A stretch of 64,000 nucleotides of DNA from Bacillota bacterium. Its GTDB lineage: Bacteria; Bacillota; Clostridia; Christensenellales; Aristaeellaceae. The notes beneath the pieces are model-generated. The model was given only the letters and a program-made list of their open reading frames with translations, was not told the DNA's origin and ran no database searches. The stretch is from positions 3,105 to 67,104 of the forward strand of contig JAEWSC010000092.1 in the NCBI GenBank assembly GCA_023398575.1, read 5' to 3'. A program made the position numbers and the translations under genes. How positions within the stretch are numbered: the stretch's first letter is position 1; the number at the start of each line of letters is the position of its first letter. This document shows positions 43,095 through 50,807 of this stretch, in pieces.

Positions 43095-43340
43095 GCGCCT
43101 GAAGGGCGCTGCTAATTTAGAGGCGTTTGTGGGGGTCTGGGGGGAATCGCCGGCCCCCTGTCCATCTGGCTCAATCGTCGCCATGGTGCGCTGCCGCTTC
43201 CACGGCTCGTTTCGCCATCCTCCTCCGCCTCGCTTCATCCGCCTCTGGTGGCGCTTCGGCTACGGAGCCCTTTCTGGTTCTCTTTCGGGACGAAAGAGAA
43301 CATCCCCTTGTCGGAGGCCAGTTGCTTGCAACTGTGCCGT
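43095..43340 (+). repeat. Second repeat family, copy 2 (with embedded core module)
   Basis: Same ends as copy 1 at 42.3 kb (GCGCCTGAAGGGCGC start, GTTCTCTTTCG-GGA hairpin, CAGTTGCTTGCAACTG end), but between GCCGGCCCCC and AGCCCTTTCTGG lies about 106 bp (43160-43265) starting TCCATCTGGCTCAATCGTCG. That segment is the core of the first repeat family. Region 43048-43512 holds no gene that I can support. Confidence 0.8.
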
Positions 43341-43512
43341 ATCATCGCTAAATGATTGTCGTCGTAACACCATACCTGTAGAAATCACTTCTGTGCCTAG
43401 GGAGCTCGATGTTTCATCGACTTCCCTTCTTTTTTATGGTAATATAAATCGGCCATCTGATTGTAACCCCCACAACACAAGCATCTGAAACAGCCACTGT
43501 CTGGAGAGCATC

Positions 43513-43947
43513 ATGAACATTGCCGGGTTAAAGCGCAGACTTCGGGAGCTGAAACGAATCGAGCAGAAGATTCGCTCATCCGGTGCTGCAGCCAAAACCA
43601 CACCCCTAGTATGGGATGTGTTCTTTGACCTTACGGATGCATCGGCTGGCAAAGCTAAATATCCGCTCAAACTCCTGACGGTAATGGACCACGATACCCT
43701 CAAGCACGTAATCGGCGAATACCTAACCTTTGTCTATCACGAGCTTTTTCAAGACATGGATAGCATAGGCCCGCTGCATCATGATCCGGGCGTGCTGCTC
43801 ACCTGGGGCCTGCCCGCCGATGCCGATGGGGCTGCTGTAAAAAAGCGGTTCCGGGAGCTGGCCAAGCAGTTTCACCCGGATGCCGGCGGCGATGAACAGT
43901 CGTTTATTGCGCTGATGACGGCGTACAATAAGTTATTGGGCAAATGA
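43513..43947 (+). CDS. J-domain-containing protein
   Basis: 144 residues. The C-terminal part is a short DnaJ domain: WGLPADADGAAVKKRFREL then AKQFHPDAGGDEQSFIALMT with the invariant HPD. The N-terminal 90 residues are unlike classical DnaJ, and no zinc-finger or G/F region follows, so it is a specialised J-protein that may stimulate an Hsp70 on a particular client. The start ATG has only a weak GGAG upstream. Confidence 0.78.
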   Translation: MNIAGLKRRLRELKRIEQKIRSSGAAAKTTPLVWDVFFDLTDASAGKAKYPLKLLTVMDHDTLKHVIGEYLTFVYHELFQDMDSIGPLHHDPGVLLTWGLPADADGAAVKKRFRELAKQFHPDAGGDEQSFIALMTAYNKLLGK

Positions 43948-43992
43948 AAGGATGCACGGCACAAGTTATCTCATGGCGGAGGACAAACATAC

Positions 43993-44610
43993 ATGCAAAT
44001 CATCAAATCGCATGAACTAACGCTTGCCTTTGCATTTTTGCAATGGCACGTAACCTTATCGCCGATGTCGGATGCGCATCTGCCGCTTTTGTATCAGTGG
44101 AATCAGCGTTCTGGCGTCTTGTACTGGTGCGAAGGGGATGACGTTGCAGCCAACGCGCCGTGCGATGTGGACAGCATTTATGGCACCATCTCACAAAAGG
44201 CGATCATGTTTATCATCGCTGTGGATGGGCTGCCGGTTGGCGAGTGCTGGATACAGGATATGAACCTGCCGGAGCTTGTACAAAAGTATCCGCAAAAAAT
44301 GATCCAGCGCATGGATGTAACCATCTACGAGGAAGCGTATTGGGGCAGGGGGCTTGGCACGGCCATCAACGCGGCGCTTATACAGTATGCGTTTGAAAGC
44401 GGCAAAGCAGACCTTATGTATGCCATAACTCAAGATTATAATATACGGGCGCAAAGGTGCCTGCGCAAAAGCGGCTTCCGTTTGGATGAAGTGCTTGCGC
44501 ATGAGTCAACGGCCAAGGGGAAAAGTGAATACTGCTATGCGATCAGCCGGGAAGAATATTATGATGCGTTGGCAGTAAAGACAATCAAGGGTAGCGTTGC
44601 AACCTTTTGA
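43993..44610 (+). CDS. GNAT family N-acetyltransferase
   Basis: 205 residues. The acetyl-CoA binding loop is YWGRGLGTAINAALIQYAF, and IRAQRCLRKSGFRLDEVL is the terminal GNAT segment. The N-terminal half (LPLLYQWNQRSGVLYWCEGD) resembles aminoglycoside 6'-acetyltransferase-like GNATs, but a drug-resistance role cannot be asserted. ATG follows GGCGGAGGACAAACATAC, 45 bp after the J-protein gene. Confidence 0.82.
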   Translation: MQIIKSHELTLAFAFLQWHVTLSPMSDAHLPLLYQWNQRSGVLYWCEGDDVAANAPCDVDSIYGTISQKAIMFIIAVDGLPVGECWIQDMNLPELVQKYPQKMIQRMDVTIYEEAYWGRGLGTAINAALIQYAFESGKADLMYAITQDYNIRAQRCLRKSGFRLDEVLAHESTAKGKSEYCYAISREEYYDALAVKTIKGSVATF

Positions 44611-44637
44611 AGCAGAGAATATGGAGTGTGCCATCTG

Positions 44638-45462
44638 ATGAAGATTGTGAAGATCTATACCAAAAACGCCGACTATCAAAAGTTTGAGGTCTTAAAAACC
44701 AACCGCAACAAGCGCTACCGCTACTTTGAATTCTTTGTGGAGGGCGTACGCAATATCAACGAGGCCATTAAAAACGGCTGGGCCTTTTCTTCCTTTATCT
44801 ATACGCCGGACAAGCCCCTGTCTAATTGGGCCAGGGAAACCTTGCAGGCCGTGAAAACGGATGTCAACTATGAGCTGCCCGAAAGCCTGATGGCGGAGCT
44901 CAGCGGCAAGACGGACACCTCGGAACTGATGGCCATCATCAAAATGCGGGAGGACAGCTTTGCCCGCCTGCCCCATCCCGCGAACCCTTTATATGTGCTG
45001 TTTGACCGGCCCTCCAACAAGGGGAACCTGGGCACCATTATCCGATCCTGCGATGCCATGGGTGTGGATGGGCTGATTATTACCGGCCACGCGGTGGATT
45101 TGTACGACCCGGATGTGGTGGTTTCTACCATGGGCTCGCTCTTTCACACCCAGGCCATCCGCATTCCGGACAACGAGCAAATTTTCGCCTGGATCGCGCA
45201 AATGAAAGAGCAGCATCCCGGCTTTCAGGTGGTAGGGACCACGGCCCACAAGGAACGAAGCATCTCAGATGTAGACCTGCGCCGCCCGACCCTGCTGATG
45301 ATTGGCAATGAAACCGATGGTCTGTGCCGCGCCTTTAAGGAAGGCTGTGATGTGCTGGCGACCATCCCTATGAGCGATACCTCCTCCGCTTCCTCCCTCA
45401 ACGTGGCCTGCGCCGCCACCGTGCTCCTGTACGAGACCGCGAGGCAGAGGATGGGCGTATGA
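44638..45462 (+). CDS. TrmH/SpoU family RNA 2'-O-methyltransferase
   Basis: 274 residues: an N-terminal substrate-binding domain and a C-terminal SPOUT domain with motif 1 NKGNLGTIIRSCDAMG, motif 2 LLMIGNETDGL and motif 3 SLNVACAATVLLYE. These enzymes methylate ribose in rRNA or tRNA; the target is not readable here. ATG at 44638 follows GGAG at 11 nt. Confidence 0.88.
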   Translation: MKIVKIYTKNADYQKFEVLKTNRNKRYRYFEFFVEGVRNINEAIKNGWAFSSFIYTPDKPLSNWARETLQAVKTDVNYELPESLMAELSGKTDTSELMAIIKMREDSFARLPHPANPLYVLFDRPSNKGNLGTIIRSCDAMGVDGLIITGHAVDLYDPDVVVSTMGSLFHTQAIRIPDNEQIFAWIAQMKEQHPGFQVVGTTAHKERSISDVDLRRPTLLMIGNETDGLCRAFKEGCDVLATIPMSDTSSASSLNVACAATVLLYETARQRMGV

Positions 45463-45507
45463 TTTTGCGGGGAAGGGCCCTTTTGAAAAAGTGCCCCTCC
45501 CCTTCCG

Positions 45508-45605
45508 CAAGCTCAATCGTCGCGCCGCTTCACTGCCGTTTGCATCGCTCGTTTCGCTTGATTCCTTCGCCTCGCTTCATCCGCCACAGGCGGCGCTCGG
45601 CTCAC
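45508..45605 (+). repeat. Dispersed modular repeat, core-only copy
   Basis: AAGCTCAATCGTCGC, GCTCGTTTCGC, CGCCTCGCTTCATCCGCC and ACAGGCGGCGCTCGG match the family core, but both end hairpins are missing. It lies directly after a GC-rich hairpin (45472-45507) between the convergent TrmH and tyrS genes. Confidence 0.65.
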
Positions 45606-45654
45606 TCACCCTACCCCGGAAAACTATAAATTATATCAATTTAATTCGCTTTCA

Positions 45655-46845
45655 TCATATTGGCGTGGTGGGACATCGAAACACTATCCGAGCGAACCTC
45701 GCCTTGCCACGCCGTAGGAGCATCGGCACATCACCCTTGATTTCATAGTCGATATCGCTAATCACTTCGCCATCCACTGCAATGCCGCCCTGGGTAATCA
45801 GCCGCCGGGCTTCACTGATGGAGGCGGCTAACCCTGCCAGCACCAGCGCCTTGGTCAGGGGCAGAGGGCCTCTCGGCAGCGTAACCTCCGGCACAGCCTC
45901 CGGCGCAGCGCCAGATGCCACGCTCATATACCTTGCTTTGGCCTGCTCCGCTTTTTCCGTGTCGTGGTACATGCCTGTAATAGTCATAGCGTAGAGCGTA
46001 TGGGCGGCGCGAATGTCGGATTTTATCAGCGGGAGAAATTCGTTTTCGCTGATATCCGTTGTCAGGCGGAAGTAGTCTTGTAAAAGCGCGTCAGGCACCT
46101 TCATGCATTTTTCAAACATTGCATCCGCCGGCTCATCAATGCCGATATAATTGTCCAGGGATTTGGACATTTTCTCCACGCCATCCAGCCCCGGCAAAAG
46201 CGGAAAGGTGATGACCTCCTGAGGGCTTTGGCCGTAGCTTCGCTGCAGCTCCCGGCCTACCAGCAGGTTAAAGGTCTGGTCGGTGCCGCCCACCTCAATA
46301 TCACAGTGCAGCGCCACCGAGTCATAGCCCTGCATCAGCGGGTACAACAATTCATGCATGCCAATGGCGCGGTTGTCGCGCATCCGCGCGGCAAAGTCGT
46401 CCCGCTCCAGCACCCGGGCCACGGTGTACTGGCCGCAAAGGTGCAACACATCGGCAAAGTTCATTTCGGCAAGCCACTTTGAATTGTATACAATGGTTGC
46501 CTTGTTAGGGTCCAGCACCTTGGCCACCTGGCGGAAGTAGGTTTCGCCGTTTTTGCGCGTTTGCTCAAAGGTAAGTGGCGGGCGGGTCTTGCTTTTGCCG
46601 GAGGGGTCGCCGATCATGCCCGTAAAATCGCCGATGACAAAAATAATCTCATGCCCCAAATCTTGCAGCAGCTTTAATTTGCGCAGGGGAACCGTATGCC
46701 CCAGGTGCAAATCGGGCCGGCTGGGGTCAGCGCCGAACTTGATTTTCAGCCGTTTGCCGCTAAGCAGTTTATCCTTGACCCCCTCTTCTGAAAACATGGC
46801 CGCCGCGTCCCGCTTGAGGTTTTCCCAAACGAATTTTTGATCCAT
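45655..46845 (-). CDS. tyrS: Tyrosyl-tRNA synthetase
   Basis: 396 residues, class I. ATP-binding motifs are PDLHLGHTVPLRKL (HIGH) and EKMSKSLDN (KMSKS); tyrosine pocket region VGGTDQTFNLLVGREL; the C-terminal S4 RNA-binding domain is LAASISEARRLITQGGIAVD. It is the short TyrZ-like type found in Firmicutes. ATG at 46845 follows TAAGGAGGATGTATT. Expression appears governed by the leader-peptide attenuator 46865-47075. Confidence 0.97.
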   Translation of the reverse strand: MDQKFVWENLKRDAAAMFSEEGVKDKLLSGKRLKIKFGADPSRPDLHLGHTVPLRKLKLLQDLGHEIIFVIGDFTGMIGDPSGKSKTRPPLTFEQTRKNGETYFRQVAKVLDPNKATIVYNSKWLAEMNFADVLHLCGQYTVARVLERDDFAARMRDNRAIGMHELLYPLMQGYDSVALHCDIEVGGTDQTFNLLVGRELQRSYGQSPQEVITFPLLPGLDGVEKMSKSLDNYIGIDEPADAMFEKCMKVPDALLQDYFRLTTDISENEFLPLIKSDIRAAHTLYAMTITGMYHDTEKAEQAKARYMSVASGAAPEAVPEVTLPRGPLPLTKALVLAGLAASISEARRLITQGGIAVDGEVISDIDYEIKGDVPMLLRRGKARFARIVFRCPTTPI

Positions 46846-46864
46846 AATACATCCTCCTTAAATA

Positions 46865-46902
46865 CAAAAAAGCGGCTCAAAGCCAACCAGGCTTTGAGCC
46901 GC
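46865..46902 (-). terminator. Attenuator terminator of tyrS (segments 3:4)
   Basis: Minus strand GCGGCTCAAAGCC, loop TGGTT, GGCTTTGAGCCGC, then TTTTTTG. It has perfect 13-bp arms and ends 20 bp before the tyrS start, so it would prevent tyrS expression unless its 5' arm is captured by leader segment 2. Confidence 0.93.
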
Positions 46903-46919
46903 AATGCTTATCTTTTTGC

Positions 46920-47015
46920 CTATCTTCGGCAATTTGCGCATGGAGACCAAAGCCCGCCAACGTAATAATAAGCGGACGCATACAGATAGGACATGTTTTT
47001 CCGAATCTCTGTCAT
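46920..47015 (-). CDS. tyrS leader peptide (Tyr-rich, 31 aa)
   Basis: ATG at 47015 follows AAAAAGGAGGCCAAAGCC, a near-perfect ribosome site. The frame encodes 31 residues ending at TAG (46922-46920) with tyrosine at 10, 12, 16, 17 and 18 (SYLYASAYYYVGGLW). Transcript segments: 1 CCAAAGCC (47023-47016, just before the ATG), 2 GGGCTTTGG (46955-46947, exactly codons 21-23), 3 GGCTCAAAGCC and 4 GGCTTTGAGCC in the terminator. Segment 2 can pair with 1 or 3, and 3 with 2 or 4: classical attenuator logic in which stalling at Tyr codons would favour 2:3 and allow tyrS transcription. Confidence 0.88.
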   Translation of the reverse strand: MTEIRKNMSYLYASAYYYVGGLWSPCANCRR

Positions 47016-47046
47016 GGCTTTGGCCTCCTTTTTGTAAATTGGGTGA

Positions 47047-47075
47047 AGTGTATCACGCTCGTTTGAAAAAGTCAA
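47047..47075 (-). promoter_or_regulatory. Promoter of the tyrS attenuator and gene
   Basis: Minus-strand -35 TTGACT (47075-47070), 17-nt spacer, -10 TACACT (47052-47047), about 30 bp before the leader-peptide start. Confidence 0.8.
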
Positions 47076-47319
47076 GCAACTCTTTTAACAAATATAGAAA
47101 CCAATTTGGCTAATATATAGATATTTTGAGTTCTATGGAAGTGGTGCAGTTTCATACATCGGAATACATCAATGCTTATTTTCCATTGCAAAACTGATAA
47201 AATTACATACTAAGGCTCCGGCTAATTTATAGTTTCCATAAACCATAGGAATTTCAAGATTGACAAGTGCATCTGCCAATCAAAACCTTGTATTCACCAT
47301 AATAATTTATGGAAAATAC

Positions 47320-47348
47320 TTCAAACATTTATTGGATTGTGATATAAT
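47320..47348 (+). promoter_or_regulatory. Promoter of the DUF488 cassette
   Basis: -35 TTCAAA (47320-47325), 17-nt spacer, -10 TATAAT (47343-47348) with an upstream TG (TGATATAAT). It lies 34 bp before the first gene. 47080-47319 is AT-rich with no supportable gene. Confidence 0.65.
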
Positions 47349-47381
47349 GTCTATGTTTAGCAAAATAAAGTGGTGATTCTA

Positions 47382-47993
47382 GTGATTGATGTTCTATATA
47401 CGATAGGGTATTCAGGGTATAAGATTGAAAATTTTCTTGAAGAAATTAAGAAGCATGGAATATCGACAATAATTGATGTTAGAAGCAACCCTTATTCCCA
47501 ATATTATGTTGACTATAACAAGGAAGTCCTCAATGACTTTCTTACAAAAAATCGTATATATTATCGAAATTATGCAAAAGAGTTTGGTGCGCAGCAAAAA
47601 AACCCAGCATACTACTCAACAAGAGGCTATTTAGATTTTAATAAGTTTGTACAATCCGACGATTTTCTTAATGGTGTAGAAAAGCTAAAGAATGGAATGC
47701 TTAAAGGATACCATTTTGCTCTAATGTGTGCAGAAAAGGATCCGATAGATTGTCATAGAACAATAATGATTACTCGGGAATTTTCTAAACTCGGATACAA
47801 AATTATTCATTTGCTGCCCACAGGAGATGAACAATCGCAGGATGATATAGAATTACGCTTACTTAATCATTATTTCCCCAATAGAGATCAAGTTAATCTG
47901 TTTGAAGATCAATTGCTATCAAGACATGAGTTGATTACTCTAGCATATGAGAAAAAGAATGCCGAAATTGGATATACATTAGGGAGAGAATGA
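47382..47993 (+). CDS. DUF488 family protein, first copy
   Basis: 203 residues. Typical DUF488 features: YTIGYSGYKIENFLEEIKKH, DVRSNPYSQY, and the cysteine motif CAEKDPIDCHRTIM. It extends about 50 residues beyond the domain (LNHYFPNRDQVNLFEDQLL). GTG at 47382 is chosen because AGTGGTGATT, resembling the anti-SD complement, lies just upstream; GTG 47370 is an alternative. The biochemical role of DUF488 is not established to my knowledge; the conserved Cys and Arg suggest catalysis. AT-rich, in a three-gene cassette. Confidence 0.83.
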   Translation: MIDVLYTIGYSGYKIENFLEEIKKHGISTIIDVRSNPYSQYYVDYNKEVLNDFLTKNRIYYRNYAKEFGAQQKNPAYYSTRGYLDFNKFVQSDDFLNGVEKLKNGMLKGYHFALMCAEKDPIDCHRTIMITREFSKLGYKIIHLLPTGDEQSQDDIELRLLNHYFPNRDQVNLFEDQLLSRHELITLAYEKKNAEIGYTLGRE

Positions 47994-47995
47994 TA

Positions 47996-48436
47996 ATGAT
48001 CTTATATACTCTCGGTTTTACGAAAAGAACAGCTAACAACTTTTTTGAGTTACTAAAAGAACAGAAAGTGGAGCTCTTGTTAGATATACGTCTTAACAAC
48101 TCTTCACAATTGGCCGGATTTACGAAAGGAAACGATTTAAAGTACTTTCTGGCTGAAATTTGTCAATGCAAATATTTGCACCGTGTTGATTTCGCGCCTA
48201 CTAAGGATATTCTAGACAGTTATAAAAAGAGAAATATGCAATGGGATGAATATGAAAAGCAGTACCTCCAGTTGATTGAGCGGCGTGGAGTCGCAAAAAA
48301 CTTTTATGATAAATTCAGTGAATATGAAAGAATTTGCATATTGTGTAGCGAACCAACTGCAGATAATTGTCATCGACGACTATTGGCAGAAATCATTGAG
48401 AAAACCTTCCCCCAAGTGAAAATAAAACACCTCTGA
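47996..48436 (+). CDS. DUF488 family protein, second short copy
   Basis: 146 residues. It keeps the core pattern: LYTLGFTKRTANNFFELLKE, DIRLNNSSQLAGFTK and LCSEPTADNCHRRLL, but lacks the C-terminal extension of its neighbour. The two copies are clearly diverged, suggesting separate roles or a heterodimer. ATG 47996 is favoured by GGGAG spacing; ATG 47990 overlaps the upstream stop, indicating coupling either way. Confidence 0.83.
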   Translation: MILYTLGFTKRTANNFFELLKEQKVELLLDIRLNNSSQLAGFTKGNDLKYFLAEICQCKYLHRVDFAPTKDILDSYKKRNMQWDEYEKQYLQLIERRGVAKNFYDKFSEYERICILCSEPTADNCHRRLLAEIIEKTFPQVKIKHL

Positions 48437-48457
48437 CATCTGAATAAGGAGACCTGC

Positions 48458-49093
48458 ATGAGAATTGAGATTGCAATTTTAACCAAATCATCGAAACATG
48501 GTGGTTTTTGTGTTGCTGGCATAGATTTGGCTAGTGGCGAGTGGGTTAGGTTGACATCTGAAAACGAAAGCACTCATGGCGCTCTACAGTTAGGAGATAT
48601 GCAATATGAAGATAAAAAATATTGCAATACTCTTGATGTTGTATCAGTTGAGATCAAGGGTAGAAATCCTTCGAAATATCAGCCGGAAAATGTGTTAATT
48701 GATCCAGAATATTATTGGGAAAAAACAGGGGAATATTCGATAATTGATATTTTACGATTGCATCAACCTGAACACCATCAATTCCTGCTTGGCAATCAAT
48801 ACTCATATATCACAGAGGCTAAAATTGGCGATGTGGGGTATTCTCTAACACTAATATACGTAACCAGCCTAATTATTAGGCAAACTATAAATCAAAAAGG
48901 AAAACTAAAGACAAAAGCTTCATTTCAATACGGGCTGTGTTATTATGAGAATATTTCCGTAACTGACCCAGAGTATTACAACGTGCCTGACGGAACCAAA
49001 ATCGGTAATGCAATTCTAGTGGTTAGCTTACCTGATGCTCCATATCCAGATGATAGGTACTACAAATTTGTTGCGCAGATTTTCATGCAATAA
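48458..49093 (+). CDS. Dual-OB (DuOB-like) domain protein
   Basis: 211 residues. The N-terminus IAILTKSSKHGGFCVAGIDL then SGEWVRLTSENE matches the pattern of DuOB domains, two OB-like barrels often linked to nucleic-acid-related cassettes. The rest is beta-rich with VVSVEIKGRNPSKYQPENVL. No catalytic motif. ATG follows AAGGAGACCTGC, 21 bp after the second DUF488 gene; same AT-rich composition. A role in recognising nucleic acid for the DUF488 proteins is inference. Confidence 0.72.
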   Translation: MRIEIAILTKSSKHGGFCVAGIDLASGEWVRLTSENESTHGALQLGDMQYEDKKYCNTLDVVSVEIKGRNPSKYQPENVLIDPEYYWEKTGEYSIIDILRLHQPEHHQFLLGNQYSYITEAKIGDVGYSLTLIYVTSLIIRQTINQKGKLKTKASFQYGLCYYENISVTDPEYYNVPDGTKIGNAILVVSLPDAPYPDDRYYKFVAQIFMQ

Positions 49094-49204
49094 TTACCAT
49101 TTTAGCTATTTTTAGTTTTGAGTATTTTGGAGTAGATAAATAAACAGTATACAATATGGGTTGCAAATGTCAGCACATTCTAACACATAAAAGTAAATCG
49201 TGCC

Positions 49205-49253
49205 AACTCGTTAAAACCCATCAGTGCAATGCGCTGATGGGTTTTAACGAGTT
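49205..49253 (-). terminator. Long hairpin terminator overlapping the dehydrogenase stop codon
   Basis: Arms AACTCGTTAAAACCCATCAG (from 49205) and CTGATGGGTTTTAACGAGTT (to 49253) pair over 23 positions with one G-T pair and a 3-nt loop. In the minus direction the hairpin begins inside the TAA stop of the FAD dehydrogenase; a T-rich tract follows only weakly. It may serve both convergent transcripts. Confidence 0.8.
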
Positions 49254-50667
49254 ACTTCATCTTCCCCGCGATGTCCTGGGCCACGGCGATACCCGTCACA
49301 CTAGCTTGCATCAACCCACGCGTGATCCCAGCGCCGTCGCCAATGGCGTACAGGCCCTGAATGGGCGTTTCAAACTGGTTGTTGACCATCACCTTGCTGG
49401 AGTAGAACTTCACTTCCACACCGTACAGCAGCGTGTTGCGGCTGTACAGGCCCGGGGCCAGGTGGTCAAAGGCTTTTAGGGCTTCCACAATGCTGGTCAG
49501 GTGCCTGGGCGGCAGCACAAAGCTCAAGTCGCCGGGCACGGCTGTGGTCAAGGTGGGAATGGTGGTGGATTTGTTGAGCCGGCTGATATCGGTGCGGCGG
49601 CCCTGCAACAGGTCGCCCAGCCGCTGAACCATGATTGGCCCGCCGGTGAGCATGTTGGCCAGTTGGGCGATGTAGCGGCCATACTCAATGGGTTGGTTAA
49701 AGGGCTCGGTAAAGCGGGTGGAAACCAGCATGGCAAAGTTGGTATTGCCGGTGCGCATTTTCACATCGCCATAGCTGTGGCCGTTGACCACGGCAATGCC
49801 GCCCTCGTAATGCTCCTCGCTGACCACGCCGCCGGGGTTCATGCAAAAGGTGCGGACCTTGTTTTCATACGTATCGCTGTAGTAGACCAGCTTGGCCTCA
49901 TACAAATGCTTGGTTAAATGATCCATAATGGCGTTGGGCACTTCCACCCGAACACCGATGTCCACTTCGTTGTTTTGGGTGCGCAGGCCCAGGCGGCCCA
50001 CTTCCGCCGCCAGCCAAGCCGCGCCGCCCCGACCGGGGGCCGCCACCACATAGGGCGCGAACACGCTGTACGCTTCGCCCCGCTTGGGCGTAAGCTTGAC
50101 GCCCACCACCTTGTTGTTTTCTACCAGGATGTCGCTGGCGGTGGTCAGTTCCGCAAAGGTGGTATTCGTCTGGCCCACCAGATAATCGTGCATGGCTTCC
50201 AGCACGACGCCGGCGTTTTCGGTGCCCAAATGGCGCACCGGGCAGGGGATGAGCTTGATATTGTGACGGCTGGCTTCGTAGGAGATTTCCTCCACCTTGC
50301 GGTCGTCCAGGCCGTGCACTTCCGGCGGCGCATTAAAGCGCAGATAAATATCATCCGCGTGGCGGATCATTTTCATCGCCTTGGGGTGCCCCATATAATC
50401 GCTGATATGGCCGCCCACCTCATCACTTAAGGAAAGCTTGCCGTCTGAAAAAGCGCCCGCTCCGGCCCAGCCGTGTACGATGGCGCAGGGATCGCAATGC
50501 ACGCATTTGCCCGTAGCCCTGGCAGGGCAGGCACGCCGTGCGATGGCACGGCCGGTGTCCACGATCAGCACGCGGCTTTCGGGTTTTTGTGCAGCCAGCT
50601 CCAGCGCGGTGAAAATACCTGCCGGGCCGGCGCCGATCACGATGGCATCATAACGAATGTTCTCCAT
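49252..50667 (-). CDS. NAD(P)/FAD-dependent dehydrogenase (COG2509 type)
   Basis: 471 residues. FAD motif AIVIGAGPAGIFTALELA at the N-terminus; a cysteine-rich CVHCDPCAIVHGWAGAGAFS region near 60-80 is a hallmark of this uncharacterised dehydrogenase family; IQGLYAIGDGAGITRGLMQA is the C-terminal FAD-binding region. No substrate is assigned. ATG at 50667 follows AAGGAGGCGCTTCGTT; the open frame upstream to 50733 runs through the fba terminator and is rejected. Confidence 0.88.
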   Translation of the reverse strand: MENIRYDAIVIGAGPAGIFTALELAAQKPESRVLIVDTGRAIARRACPARATGKCVHCDPCAIVHGWAGAGAFSDGKLSLSDEVGGHISDYMGHPKAMKMIRHADDIYLRFNAPPEVHGLDDRKVEEISYEASRHNIKLIPCPVRHLGTENAGVVLEAMHDYLVGQTNTTFAELTTASDILVENNKVVGVKLTPKRGEAYSVFAPYVVAAPGRGGAAWLAAEVGRLGLRTQNNEVDIGVRVEVPNAIMDHLTKHLYEAKLVYYSDTYENKVRTFCMNPGGVVSEEHYEGGIAVVNGHSYGDVKMRTGNTNFAMLVSTRFTEPFNQPIEYGRYIAQLANMLTGGPIMVQRLGDLLQGRRTDISRLNKSTTIPTLTTAVPGDLSFVLPPRHLTSIVEALKAFDHLAPGLYSRNTLLYGVEVKFYSSKVMVNNQFETPIQGLYAIGDGAGITRGLMQASVTGIAVAQDIAGKMK

Positions 50668-50707
50668 AACGAAGCGCCTCCTTAACATAACCTTGTGCTG
50701 TACGCAC

Positions 50708-50743
50708 AAAAGAGGCCCCATGCAAATCTGCACGGGGCTTCTT
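50708..50743 (-). terminator. Terminator of the aldolase gene
   Basis: Minus strand AAGAAGCCCC pairs with GGGGCCTCTT across a 14-nt loop and is followed by TTGTGC, 65 bp after the fba stop. Confidence 0.75.
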
Positions 50744-50807
50744 GCGATTTATTCTAGCACGAAATGTACAAGCCTGCAAGTTTTTTCAGTGTGCTTACGG
50801 TGATGCC

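Noticed and set aside
43993..44610. Aminoglycoside resistance acetyltransferase
   Set aside because: Only general GNAT motifs and a vague resemblance are visible; specificity cannot be assigned.
45655..47075. T-box riboswitch in front of tyrS
   Set aside because: No T-box sequence of the AGGGTGG-ACCGCG kind and no Stem I-like structure; the leader is instead occupied by a Tyr-rich ORF.
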